NCBI GenBank assembly: GCA_946479805.1
Contig: CAMLHP010000009.1
Span: 1 to 30,722 of the forward strand
DNA: 30,722 bases
Direction of reading: 5' to 3'
DNA from: an uncultured Gemmatimonadota bacterium
GTDB taxonomy: Bacteria; Gemmatimonadota; Gemmatimonadetes; Gemmatimonadales; GWC2-71-9
Shown here one piece after another: positions 1 through 6,676 of this stretch. How positions within the stretch are numbered: position 1 is the stretch's first letter; every line of letters starts with the position of its first letter. The notes under the pieces are model-generated. The model saw nothing but the letters and a program-made list of their open reading frames with translations. It was not told the DNA's origin and searched no databases. Position numbers and translations under genes: made by a program.

Positions 1-47
1 GGCAAGGCGGTAAGGCGGTAGGGCGGTAGGGCGGTACGGCGGTAGGG
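1..47. repeat. 8-bp tandem repeat, unit GGCGGTAG/GGCGGTAA
   Basis: About five imperfect copies of an 8-bp unit (GGCGGTA followed by A, G or C) fill the left edge of the window. The same unit recurs at 8182-8312 and 28477-28584, where it forms head-to-head arms at the ends of convergent genes. Here only one orientation is visible because the window starts inside it, so a partner arm or a gene ending to the left cannot be checked. Confidence 0.85.
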
Positions 48-51
48 CTCC

Positions 52-82
52 CACGAAAACGCCTCCCGGCCACAGGGGAGGC
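52..82 (-). terminator. Rho-independent terminator of the PEP-CTERM gene
   Basis: A perfect 7-bp stem (GCCTCCC at 61-67 with GGGAGGC at 76-82, 8-nt loop) lies about 40 bases past the stop codon of the minus-strand PEP-CTERM gene. Read on the minus strand the hairpin is followed by GTTTTCG, a short T-run as expected for intrinsic termination. Confidence 0.7.
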
Positions 83-123
83 GCCTCGAGAGGGGGTCAT
101 GGACTCGAAGTGATCTTTACGAC

Positions 124-606
124 TCAGCGCCGACTGCGGCGGCGCCTGGCCAGTTGGGCTCCGCCCATACCGGCCAGTCCCGTGGCAAGTAGCGTCATCG
201 AAATCGGCTCGGGAGTCACCGTCGTCGGAATCCCGGTGTCCGGAATAAGTGGATTCGCCGGTGGCAGCGTCGTTGGCGTCGGAGCCGGGGGCGTGAACTG
301 ATCAGGAGGCGGCAGCGTTACGCCGCCACCGGGGGCGAAGGGCGAACCTGCTGGACCTTCCGGGGTCCCGTCCGAGTTGAGAACGAAGAGCGCTGCCAGC
401 CCGACGGCCCCGCCGACAATAAGTGCCGGCGCCACCCGCGACGAGTCGTCGTCCGTTTCGACAGCGGCGAATTGGGCCAGTGCCACCTGGACTCCATGGG
501 AGTAGGTGCCATCGGCAGGCACGATCACACTGCTGCCGCTGGCGGCGGCTGGGGACGCCGCGACCAGAAGTAGGCTCGCGACCATGACCAGGACCGGGAA
601 ACGCAT
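124..606 (-). CDS. PEP-CTERM sorting-domain protein
   Basis: A 160-residue exported protein. The N-terminus is a clear Sec signal peptide (hydrophobic run at residues 5-17, Ala-rich cleavage region). The middle is Pro/Thr/Gly-rich low complexity with a short hydrophobic stretch near residues 62-76. The C-terminus has the three-part PEP-CTERM signal: the motif VTPEPIS, a hydrophobic segment (about residues 135-151) and a basic tail RRRRSRR. In known systems this tail is recognised by an exosortase (EpsH family), which processes the protein during export, often in exopolysaccharide producers. No exosortase is present in this window. The protein is monocistronic with its own terminator. The start ATG is chosen because it gives the signal peptide directly; no strong Shine-Dalgarno is seen. 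The function beyond sorting is unknown. Confidence 0.85.
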   Translation of the reverse strand: MRFPVLVMVASLLLVAASPAAASGSSVIVPADGTYSHGVQVALAQFAAVETDDDSSRVAPALIVGGAVGLAALFVLNSDGTPEGPAGSPFAPGGGVTLPPPDQFTPPAPTPTTLPPANPLIPDTGIPTTVTPEPISMTLLATGLAGMGGAQLARRRRSRR

Positions 607-825
607 TCACACACTCGGGCTAGGGTTGTCCGGTACATGAGCAACCTGCGGGCCACGACGGCGCGTTTTGGGACGAACCCGTAACTGGTTGATCAGGCTG
701 TACTTAGCGAGAGCGAACCGAAACGGCTGGCGGCGGGGCCGGGTTCGTGCAGGGTTCCGGGCTGCGGCGGCGCGGCACCCGGGGGTGTGGCGGCGGGGCG
801 ACGATTCGTTAGCTTTCGCCCGCTC
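607..825. other. Intergenic region without a recognisable gene
   Basis: About 220 bases between the minus-strand PEP-CTERM gene and the plus-strand tRNA, so it should hold both promoters. I see no convincing -35/-10 pair, no hairpin and no supported ORF; open frames here have poor codon structure. Confidence 0.5.
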
Positions 826-897
826 GGGGCGGTAGCTCAATGGGAGAGCAAGACCTTTGCAAGGTCGAGGTTGAGGGTTCGAGTCCCTTCCGCTCCA
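826..897 (+). tRNA. tRNA-Ala (anticodon UGC)
   Basis: A complete cloverleaf. The 7-bp acceptor stem is GGGGCGG (826-832) with CCGCTCC (890-896) and contains the G3-U70 wobble pair that identifies alanine tRNAs. The D-stem is GCTC/GAGC, the anticodon loop is TTTGCAA with TGC at 858-860, the T-loop is TTCGAGT, and the discriminator base is A at 897. The 3' CCA is not encoded. The first anticodon-stem pair (27-43) is an A-G mismatch. It is a single gene, not inside an rRNA operon as far as the window shows. Confidence 0.92.
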
Positions 898-981
898 TCC
901 CCCAGTGCAGATCCGGTAGCCGGCTTCCGATTGTGTGGCCGAGCCCCGCTCGTTAATTTAAACCGTTCTGTTACAAGGCGA

Positions 982-1003
982 TGTGAGGTGGCAGGCCCTC
1001 ACA
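982..1003. promoter_or_regulatory. Inverted repeat in the leader of the ceramide operon
   Basis: TGTGAGG (982-988) and CCTCACA (997-1003) are perfect inverted repeats separated by 8 bases. They lie 20 bases upstream of the GTG start of the serine palmitoyltransferase gene and just ahead of its GAGG ribosome site (about 1014-1017). This could be an operator or an RNA hairpin near the ribosome site. The 12-base gap between TGTGA and TCACA differs from the 6-base gap of the Crp-like sites at 5747 and 15844. Confidence 0.4.
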
Positions 1004-1022
1004 CTCCACCGGTTGAGGTGCT

Positions 1023-2225
1023 GTGGATATCCAGACGCTTGAGCACATTGCGCTCTTCGACAAGTGTCGCCAGTTCACGAAGGCCCGGGAGATCCAGGCA
1101 GCGGGGCTGTATCCGTACTTCAAGCCGATCTCGGAGTCCGAGGACACGGTCGTCACGATCGAAGGCAAGAAGCGGATCATGCTGGGTTCCAACAATTACC
1201 TGGGACTCACACACCACCCCAAGGTGCTGGAAGCAGCCCAGCGTGCCCTCAATCAGTACGGGTCGGGCTGCACCGGCAGCAGGTTCCTCAACGGGACCCT
1301 CGACTTGCACAGCCAGCTGGAGGACGCACTCGCCCGGTTCCTGGGCAAGGAAGAGTGCCTGGTCTTCTCGACTGGCTACAACGCCAACCTCGGGTTCATC
1401 AGCGCGCTGGTCGGCCGGGGTGACGTGGTAATGCTCGACAAGCTGGATCACGCGTCCATCGTGGACGGCGCCAAGATGTCGTTCGGCGACACCGAGCGCT
1501 TTGCCCACGGAGACCTGGCCGGGCTCGACCGCAAGCTCGAGCGCGCCGGCGCCCGGGGCTCGATGATCGTCGTGGACGGTGTGTATTCCATGGAAGGTGA
1601 CATCGCAGACCTTCCGGGCCTCCTCCGGGTGGCGCGCAAGCATGGCGCAGCAGTCGCGGTGGACGACGCGCATGCGCTGGGCGTGCTGGGCCCCAACGGA
1701 GACGGCACCGCCGCGCACTTCGGGCTGATCGAAGAAACCGACATCATCGCTGGCACCTTCTCAAAGTCGCTCGCCTCCATCGGCGGCTTCGTGGCCGCGG
1801 CCGAGCCGATCATCCACTACATCCGCCACCACAGCCGCCCGCTGATCTTCACCGCCTCGCTGCCGCCGGCCAACACCGCCGGTGTGCTGGCCGCGCTGGA
1901 GGTGCTGCAGGTGGAGACCCACCGGCGGGACCAGCTCTGGGCCAACACCCGCCATCTCCACGAGGGTTTTCGTTCGCTCGGTTTCGAGATCGGGCCCACC
2001 GAGACGCCCATCGTGCCGGTGCTCATCGGCCCGATGGAGCAGACCTTCGTGATGTGGCGCCGGCTGTTCGACGCCGGGGTGTTCACCAACCCTGTCATGC
2101 CGCCTGCCGTGCAGCCCTCGCAGTGCCGGCTGCGCACCAGCGTCATGGCCACCCACACCACCGACCAGATCGACTACTGCCTGGAGCAGTTCGCCAGGAT
2201 TGGCCGCGAGTTGGGGGTCATCTGA
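1023..2225 (+). CDS. spt: Serine palmitoyltransferase (alpha-oxoamine synthase family)
   Basis: A 400-residue PLP enzyme that would condense L-serine with a long-chain acyl thioester to 3-ketosphinganine, the first step of sphingolipid synthesis. It is full length for the alpha-oxoamine synthases. Visible marks are the substrate-site motif GCTGSRFLNGT (about residues 81-91), the PLP-phosphate and ring region STGYNAN, DGVYSMEGD, the PLP-binding VDDAHALG, and the Schiff-base lysine in GTFSKSLASIGGF. The GTFSKS form is typical of serine palmitoyltransferases; glycine C-acetyltransferase and 8-amino-7-oxononanoate synthase usually have GTLGKA/ATLGKA-like motifs. The start is GTG with GAGG about 6 bases upstream. 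It heads a four-gene set with overlapping stop/start codons whose next members resemble ceramide synthase and ceramide reductase, which supports the assignment. Substrate chain length cannot be read from sequence. Confidence 0.87.
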   Translation: MDIQTLEHIALFDKCRQFTKAREIQAAGLYPYFKPISESEDTVVTIEGKKRIMLGSNNYLGLTHHPKVLEAAQRALNQYGSGCTGSRFLNGTLDLHSQLEDALARFLGKEECLVFSTGYNANLGFISALVGRGDVVMLDKLDHASIVDGAKMSFGDTERFAHGDLAGLDRKLERAGARGSMIVVDGVYSMEGDIADLPGLLRVARKHGAAVAVDDAHALGVLGPNGDGTAAHFGLIEETDIIAGTFSKSLASIGGFVAAAEPIIHYIRHHSRPLIFTASLPPANTAGVLAALEVLQVETHRRDQLWANTRHLHEGFRSLGFEIGPTETPIVPVLIGPMEQTFVMWRRLFDAGVFTNPVMPPAVQPSQCRLRTSVMATHTTDQIDYCLEQFARIGRELGVI

Positions 2226-3358
2226 CCGCGCCGACCCGGGTCGCGCCGGTGCGCGACCGTCGGGACCTCAGGCGCTTCATTGCCCTGCCCTACCGATTGC
2301 ATGCGCGGGACCCGAACTGGGTCCCGCCGTTGCGTAGGGATGTGGAGTTGATGCTGGACCGCCGCAGGAATCCCTTCTTCGAGCACGCCGAAGCCGAGTA
2401 CTTCCTGGCCGAACGGGATGGGGTGGTGGTGGGACGCATAGCCGCCATCGCCAACCGCCTCCATAACGAGACCCACAACGACCGGGTGGGCTTCTTCGGC
2501 TTCTTCGAGGCAGAGGACGACCATGACGTCGCCGGACACCTGTTCGAAGCGGCGGCCGACTGGCTCCGCCAGCGCGGCTTAGGCACGATGCGCGGGCCGG
2601 CGTCGTTCTCGGTGAACGATGAGTGCGGGCTGCTGGTGGACGGATTCGACACCCCGCCCACGCTGATGATGCCGCACAATCCGACTTACTACGTGGACCT
2701 GGTGGAGCGAGCTGGATTCAAGGGCGTCAAGAACCTGCTGGTGTACGAAGGTGGGGCAAAGACCCAGTTCGCCCAGGTGCCAGAGCGGCTGAACCGCGCA
2801 GTGGAGATCATGCGCGAGCGCCTGGGAGTCACCATACGGCCGTTTGACATGAGCCGGTTCGACGCCGAAGTGGACCAGATCAAGCGGATCTACAACCTGG
2901 CGTGGGAGAAGAACTGGGGCTTCGTGCCGATGACCGAGCATGAGATCGAGCACCTCGCCCGGCAGTTCAAGCCGGTGGTCCAGCCCGACATCGTCCCCAT
3001 GGTGGAGAAGGACGGCGAGGTGATCGCCTTCGGCCTGGGGCTGCCCGACCTCAACCAGGTCCTCCGGACCAATCGCGGAGGCTACCTTCTGCCGGTGCTG
3101 CCCCGGCTGCTGTGGGCACTGAAGCGCGAGAAGATCCGGCGCTCCCGGATTCCGCTGCTCGGTGTCCTCCCCCAGTACCGGGGAAAGGGACTCGACTCGG
3201 TGCTGTATCACTGGATCTGGAATCGCGCCGGCGAGCATGGGATGTTCTGGGGAGAAGCCGGCTGGATCCTGGAGGACAACACCGCCATGAACCTTGGCCT
3301 CGAGAAAATGGGATTCCGGCGCTACCGGACCTACCGCATGTACGACAGGGCCCTGTGA
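2222..3358 (+). CDS. GNAT-fold N-acyltransferase, probable bacterial ceramide synthase
   Basis: About 378 residues, soluble, without signal peptide. It resembles large GNAT-like proteins annotated only as N-acetyltransferase (YghO-like), the group that includes the Caulobacter ceramide synthase bCerS. Conserved-looking stretches are DPNWVPPLRRD near the N-terminus, MRGPASFSVNDECG, LLGVLPQYRGKGLDS (the acyl-CoA-binding loop of GNAT folds) and the C-terminal YRTYRMYDRAL. The predicted role is to attach a second acyl chain to the sphingoid amine. The start is uncertain: the frame is open far upstream, but similarity should begin near here. CTG at 2222 overlaps the upstream TGA as CTGA with GGGGG just ahead, matching the GTGA overlaps of the next two genes. 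GTG at 2249 is the alternative, with no ribosome site. The family is recognised by eye; the ceramide synthase role rests mostly on context. Confidence 0.68.
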   Translation: MTAPTRVAPVRDRRDLRRFIALPYRLHARDPNWVPPLRRDVELMLDRRRNPFFEHAEAEYFLAERDGVVVGRIAAIANRLHNETHNDRVGFFGFFEAEDDHDVAGHLFEAAADWLRQRGLGTMRGPASFSVNDECGLLVDGFDTPPTLMMPHNPTYYVDLVERAGFKGVKNLLVYEGGAKTQFAQVPERLNRAVEIMRERLGVTIRPFDMSRFDAEVDQIKRIYNLAWEKNWGFVPMTEHEIEHLARQFKPVVQPDIVPMVEKDGEVIAFGLGLPDLNQVLRTNRGGYLLPVLPRLLWALKREKIRRSRIPLLGVLPQYRGKGLDSVLYHWIWNRAGEHGMFWGEAGWILEDNTAMNLGLEKMGFRRYRTYRMYDRAL

Positions 3359-4329
3359 AAGCGCTCGTAACCGGCGCCACCGGGTTCGTGGGTGGCCACC
3401 TGGTGGATGTCCTGCGCGAGCGCGGCGACGATGTCACCGCGCTCGTCCGTTCTGCGGCTCGGGGAGCCAGGCTGGGAAGCCGGGGAGTCCGCCTGGTGCA
3501 GGGCGACCTCCATGACATGGACGCGCTGAGGCGCGCCAGTGCCGGACAGGAGGTGGTGTACCACGTGGCGGGCGTGGTGGCGGCGCCGGACGAGGCGGCG
3601 TACCTGGCCGGCAACCGCGACGGCACGGCCAACCTGCTCCGCGCCGCCGAAATGGCGGGCAACGTGGGCCGCTTCGTGCTCGTGAGTTCGATGGCCGCGG
3701 GCGGGCCCGCGCGAAAGGGACGGCCGCGCCTGCCGGATGACGCTTCGAATCCCGTCACCGCCTATGGCAGGAGCAAGCTCGCGGGTGAAGGCGTTGTGCG
3801 GGGCGGCGGGCTCCCATGGGTGATCCTCAGGCCGCCCACAGTGTACGGACCCCATGACAAGGACAACCTGATAAAGGTCTACCGGCTGGCTCGCCTGGGT
3901 GTTGCGCCAGTCTTCGGCGACGGCAGCCAGGAACTTTCGGCGGTACACGCCAGCGACCTGGCGCGCGCGATTGCCAGCGCAGGCGTAGCTCCGGATGTCG
4001 AGCGCGGGCTCTATTACGTGAACCACCCCGAAATCTTCACCAGTGCAGACCTGGTGCGCCGAATCGCCGAGTCGATGGGGCGGAAGGTGCGGGTCATAGG
4101 GCTCCCCGACCCGCTGGCTCGTGGCATCCTCCACGTCACCGGTGCCGCCGCGCGGGCGCTGCACCGCACCACGATCCTCAACGCCGACAAGGCCAACGAA
4201 TTTCTTCAGCCGGCCTGGACCGCGGACCCGTCGGCCTTCATGACCGACGCCAGCTGGACAGCCGAACACGACCTGGCCTCGGGCCTGGCCGACACCTGGC
4301 GCTGGTACAAGGAGGCCGGCTGGCTGTGA
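3355..4329 (+). CDS. Extended SDR NAD(P)-dependent reductase, probable ceramide reductase (CerR-like)
   Basis: 324 residues, an extended short-chain dehydrogenase of the epimerase / 3-beta-hydroxysteroid dehydrogenase type. The Rossmann motif GATGFVGGH is at residues 7-15 and the catalytic YGRSK (Y-x3-K) is near residue 139, with the preceding serine motif VLVSSMA. In Caulobacter the reductase of bacterial ceramide synthesis (CerR) is an enzyme of this fold next to spt, so the inferred role is reduction of the 3-keto group of the acylated long-chain base. GTG overlaps the upstream TGA as GTGA, implying translational coupling. Generic alternatives such as a nucleotide-sugar epimerase or dihydroflavonol reductase-like enzyme fit the fold but not the neighbours. 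Confidence 0.7.
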   Translation: MKALVTGATGFVGGHLVDVLRERGDDVTALVRSAARGARLGSRGVRLVQGDLHDMDALRRASAGQEVVYHVAGVVAAPDEAAYLAGNRDGTANLLRAAEMAGNVGRFVLVSSMAAGGPARKGRPRLPDDASNPVTAYGRSKLAGEGVVRGGGLPWVILRPPTVYGPHDKDNLIKVYRLARLGVAPVFGDGSQELSAVHASDLARAIASAGVAPDVERGLYYVNHPEIFTSADLVRRIAESMGRKVRVIGLPDPLARGILHVTGAAARALHRTTILNADKANEFLQPAWTADPSAFMTDASWTAEHDLASGLADTWRWYKEAGWL

Positions 4330-5192
4330 GCGTCTTCCGACCATGGCTCCGGCGGCGGATCGACCAGCTGCGGCCGGTGGACTGGCTGGTGGTGGCTTAC
4401 GTGCTGGTGGTGTCCCTGGTCGTGGCCGTGAGAGCACCGGAATTGTCCGGGTGGCCCTGGCTGCTGCTGGCACACGCACTGATACTCCTGCTGGTGCTGC
4501 TGGTGCATTCACCCGGCCTGGGACGGGTTGGAAGCGTGCTTCGGGACCTCTATCCAATTTTGCTGCTGGCCGGCCTCTACAGCGAGCTCGACGTGCTCAA
4601 TGCCGGCCGGCCGGTGTACGACGCACTGGTTCAGCGATGGGAAGTGCTTCTCTTCGGCGGCCAGCCCAGCAGGGACTGGTGGCGGGCAGCGCCCAGCGAT
4701 GCTGCATCGCTCATCCTCCACGCCAACTACTTCGCCTACTACCCGATGATACTCGTGCCGGCGGTGTGGCTGGCCTCGCGGAACCGCACTCTGGCACTGC
4801 GCCGGTTCGTGCTCGGAGTCATGACCGCCTTCATCTTCTGCTACCTGGTGTTCCTGATCCTGCCGGTGGCGGGGCCTTACTACGAGTTCGTCCGTCCCTC
4901 GGGGAGTTTCGTGGCCAACCCGGGTGCGCAACTGGTGTATGCCACGCTATCGTCGGGAAGCTCGTACGGTGCAGCGTTTCCCAGTTCGCACGTCGCGGCC
5001 ACCACCGCAGCCCTGATCACCGTATGGGCCGCATCGAGGAAGGCGGGGCTTGTCATGCTGGTACCGGCGCTACTGTTGCCGGTGGCAGTGGTCTACTGCC
5101 AGATGCACTATGCTGCAGACGCACTGAGCGGACTGCTGGTAGGGCTGGTGGGTGGATGGGCAGGCATCAAGGGCGAGGGGCGGCCCGGCTGA
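4326..5192 (+). CDS. PAP2-superfamily membrane enzyme, possible sphingolipid phosphatase or headgroup transferase
   Basis: 288 residues with about six hydrophobic segments (roughly residues 18-36, 38-58, 70-85, 136-156, 166-184, 236-280). Two PAP2 signature parts are seen: FPSSHVAATTAAL (catalytic histidine after Ser-Ser) and MHYAADALSG (second His and Asp). This spacing fits the PAP2_3 / AUR1-like group, which holds lipid phosphatases and inositol-phosphoryl-ceramide synthases. Its start GTG overlaps the stop of the reductase gene (GTGA), so it belongs to the ceramide operon. It may dephosphorylate a lipid precursor or transfer a phospho-headgroup to ceramide; sequence alone does not decide. 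The frame ends just before a hairpin terminator. Confidence 0.72.
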   Translation: MSVFRPWLRRRIDQLRPVDWLVVAYVLVVSLVVAVRAPELSGWPWLLLAHALILLLVLLVHSPGLGRVGSVLRDLYPILLLAGLYSELDVLNAGRPVYDALVQRWEVLLFGGQPSRDWWRAAPSDAASLILHANYFAYYPMILVPAVWLASRNRTLALRRFVLGVMTAFIFCYLVFLILPVAGPYYEFVRPSGSFVANPGAQLVYATLSSGSSYGAAFPSSHVAATTAALITVWAASRKAGLVMLVPALLLPVAVVYCQMHYAADALSGLLVGLVGGWAGIKGEGRPG

Positions 5193-5205
5193 ACCGGACC
5201 GCCCC
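5177..5205. terminator. Hairpin between convergent ceramide operon and copper-protein gene
   Basis: GGGGCGG (5177-5183) pairs with CCGCCCC (5199-5205), and after one mismatch CCGG pairs with CCGG around a 5-nt loop. The stem overlaps the stop codon of the PAP2 gene and ends 28 bases before the convergent copper-protein stop, so it may act on both strands. The T-tract is poor on both sides. Confidence 0.55.
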
Positions 5206-5232
5206 CCTGTAATCTGTCCAGCTGCCGGATAC

Positions 5233-5703
5233 TTACTCGGCCACCGTCATCACGCCGTGCATGCCCATGGCGACGTGCGGATCGCAAGTGAAGTGATACG
5301 CGCCGGTCGGGGCAGTGCCAGCCAGCGTCACCGTGACGACCTCGCCCTCAGTGGTGAGCAGCTCGGACACCAGCGGCGACATCTCGCGATCGATCGAGAT
5401 CGCAGTCTCCGCGCCGGCCGGGATGCTGTCAGCCCAGTAGTGCACGTTGTGCGGGCCGCCCAGCTTGTTGTGGAAGCGGATAACGTCGCCCGGCTTCACC
5501 GAGAATTCGGCCGGAACAAACTTGTACTCGTTGTTCTCGAACGTCATGTCCACATCGTGGGTTGCCCCAGTCGCAGTCGCGGCCGGCGTCTCAGTTCCAG
5601 CCGGCGCCGCACCATCCGAGGTCATTGCGCCGTCGGCAGGCTTCTCGCCGCCACACGCCGCCAGTACCAGCGCCAGCCCAGCTACCATCGAAGTCACGCG
5701 CAT
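5233..5703 (-). CDS. Blue-copper (plastocyanin/auracyanin-like) lipoprotein
   Basis: 156 residues. A lipoprotein signal peptide ends in the lipobox LAAC (Cys about residue 17), followed by an Ala/Thr/Pro-rich tether to about residue 48 and a cupredoxin domain. Type-1 copper ligands are visible: His in GGPHNVHYW, then Cys and His in FTCDPH, then a Met in the following MGMHGVM stretch. It would carry single electrons at the outer face of the membrane. Auracyanins accept electrons from alternative complex III in Chloroflexus, and an act operon lies 2.6 kb away, so it is a good candidate acceptor here. The start ATG has GGAGG about 9 bases upstream. A TGTGA-N6-TCACA palindrome lies 44 bases upstream. 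Confidence 0.9.
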   Translation of the reverse strand: MRVTSMVAGLALVLAACGGEKPADGAMTSDGAAPAGTETPAATATGATHDVDMTFENNEYKFVPAEFSVKPGDVIRFHNKLGGPHNVHYWADSIPAGAETAISIDREMSPLVSELLTTEGEVVTVTLAGTAPTGAYHFTCDPHVAMGMHGVMTVAE

Positions 5704-5746
5704 TGCCTGTTCGCCTCCAAAGCGAAAATTTGGTTGGTCACAACTT

Positions 5747-5762
5747 TGTGAACCAGTTCACA
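5747..5762. promoter_or_regulatory. Crp/Fnr-type palindrome between divergent genes
   Basis: TGTGA-ACCAGT-TCACA is an exact match to the Crp-family consensus TGTGA-N6-TCACA, and the central bases extend the palindrome (TGTGAAC/GTTCACA). A further TCACA at 5738-5742 faces the left half-site. The site lies between the minus-strand copper lipoprotein and the plus-strand cysteine-rich gene and could control either. A similar site precedes actA. Confidence 0.65.
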
Positions 5763-5766
5763 AGTA

Positions 5767-5772
5767 TATATT
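5767..5772 (+). promoter_or_regulatory. Possible -10 element of the cysteine-rich gene
   Basis: TATATT just downstream of the Crp-like palindrome, in a short A/T-rich patch that stands out in this GC-rich sequence. The overlapping TTGTGA could act as a -35 but the spacing is only 15 bases. Tentative. Confidence 0.3.
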
Positions 5773-5814
5773 CCTGCTCTCCGTATTGCGAGTCCCGCCC
5801 ATCCTGGAGCTGCC

Positions 5815-6597
5815 GTGCCAGCTGCACCGCCCTGCCTGAGCCTGGGCAGCCACTGCCGCAGTCTCAAGGTAACCTTGCGGATCGGATCGCTCACGGAAGG
5901 GGCCGCCTCGCTCGATCACGAGGCGACCTGGCTCCTCGGCCACACCGGCAGGATCACCTTCCGCGAGCTGTGGGAGGGTGACGGAGACCTGTATGCCGAC
6001 GCCACCCTCCATGTCCGCTGCCGATTTCTCAAGGACGGGCCGGAGGGCCAGCATTGCTCCGCCCACGGGTACTCCGGACAGGTCCGCCCGTCGAAGGCAA
6101 GGCGTCAGCCTCGCCAGCTGGGTGGCGATCATTTCATGGTGGTGGACCGGCGGCGCCTGGTCGAACGCCGATTTCCCCCGCCGGCGACTCCCAGGAGAGA
6201 GCTTCCGGTGGTGGAAAGCGGCAACCCCTGCGAGGCCGCCCCATGCAGGACGGCGGATCATGTCCGCGGCGCGGCCTGCTGCCGCGATCTCCAGGTCGAG
6301 ATCATGTGCACCCCGGAGGAGGCCTGGCTGGAGTCGCTGGTGCGGTCCCGCCAATCGCCTTATCTCTGCAAGATCGAACGGGAGGGCAAGTTTTCGCTGG
6401 GGGCCGAAGTCATCTCTGCCTGCGGCTATCTTGAGCCTGGCGGGGTGGCGTGCACCCTGCATGGGAGGATGCGGAAGGACGGGCGGACCGCCAAACCGGA
6501 TCTCTGTTTCGACTGGCCGCCCAAGGGCAAGGGGCTGCATCCGGGGTGCGTATTCACCGGGAAGTCGGGAAAAAGGGCGCGAAGTGTGCAGAAGTGA
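5815..6597 (+). CDS. Cysteine-rich protein of unknown function
   Basis: 260 residues with about 15 cysteines and no signal peptide or membrane segment. The cysteines cluster in the second half: PCEAAPC, GAACCRD, an IMC, YLCK, SACGYL, VACTLHGR, DLCFDWP and HPGCVF. This pattern suggests bound metal (Zn or Fe-S), loosely like YkgJ-type cysteine clusters, but I do not recognise the family. Codons are strongly GC-ending in this frame across the whole length, which is why it is preferred over the equally long opposite-strand frame. The start GTG has GGAG about 6 bases upstream; a start further in is possible because the first 30 residues look less conserved. It is divergent from the copper lipoprotein and shares the Crp-like intergenic site, so a redox-linked role is possible. 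Confidence 0.72.
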   Translation: MPAAPPCLSLGSHCRSLKVTLRIGSLTEGAASLDHEATWLLGHTGRITFRELWEGDGDLYADATLHVRCRFLKDGPEGQHCSAHGYSGQVRPSKARRQPRQLGGDHFMVVDRRRLVERRFPPPATPRRELPVVESGNPCEAAPCRTADHVRGAACCRDLQVEIMCTPEEAWLESLVRSRQSPYLCKIEREGKFSLGAEVISACGYLEPGGVACTLHGRMRKDGRTAKPDLCFDWPPKGKGLHPGCVFTGKSGKRARSVQK

Positions 6598-6618
6598 TGG
6601 AGGGAGAACGTCATAGGA

Positions 6619-6659
6619 GGGGCGTGGGGCGTGGGGCGTCGGGCATGGGGCGCGGGGTC
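6619..6659. repeat. 7-bp tandem repeat, unit GGGGCGT
   Basis: Nearly six head-to-tail copies of a 7-bp unit (GGGGCGT, with CGGGCAT and GGGGCGC variants) fill the gap between the cysteine-rich gene and the ECF sigma factor. Related units (GGGGCGT, GGGGCAT) occur on the minus strand at 15194-15214, directly after the actA stop codon. No opposite arm is seen here, so it does not form a hairpin by itself. Confidence 0.75.
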
Positions 6660-6676
6660 AAGCCAGCGGGGGCCGA

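Noticed and set aside
1023..2225. Glycine C-acetyltransferase or 8-amino-7-oxononanoate synthase
   Set aside because: The lysine motif GTFSKS and the neighbouring acyltransferase and reductase fit serine palmitoyltransferase; no biotin or threonine-catabolism genes are adjacent.
3331..4557. A 408-residue minus-strand frame opposite the reductase gene
   Set aside because: The plus strand has the Rossmann and Y-x3-K motifs and coupled starts. The minus frame is a shadow.
5758..6540. A 260-residue open frame on the minus strand opposite the cysteine-rich gene
   Set aside because: Third positions are GC-biased in the plus frame along the whole length, and the plus frame has ordered cysteine motifs and a ribosome site. 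The minus frame is rich in Arg, Pro and Gly as shadows usually are.
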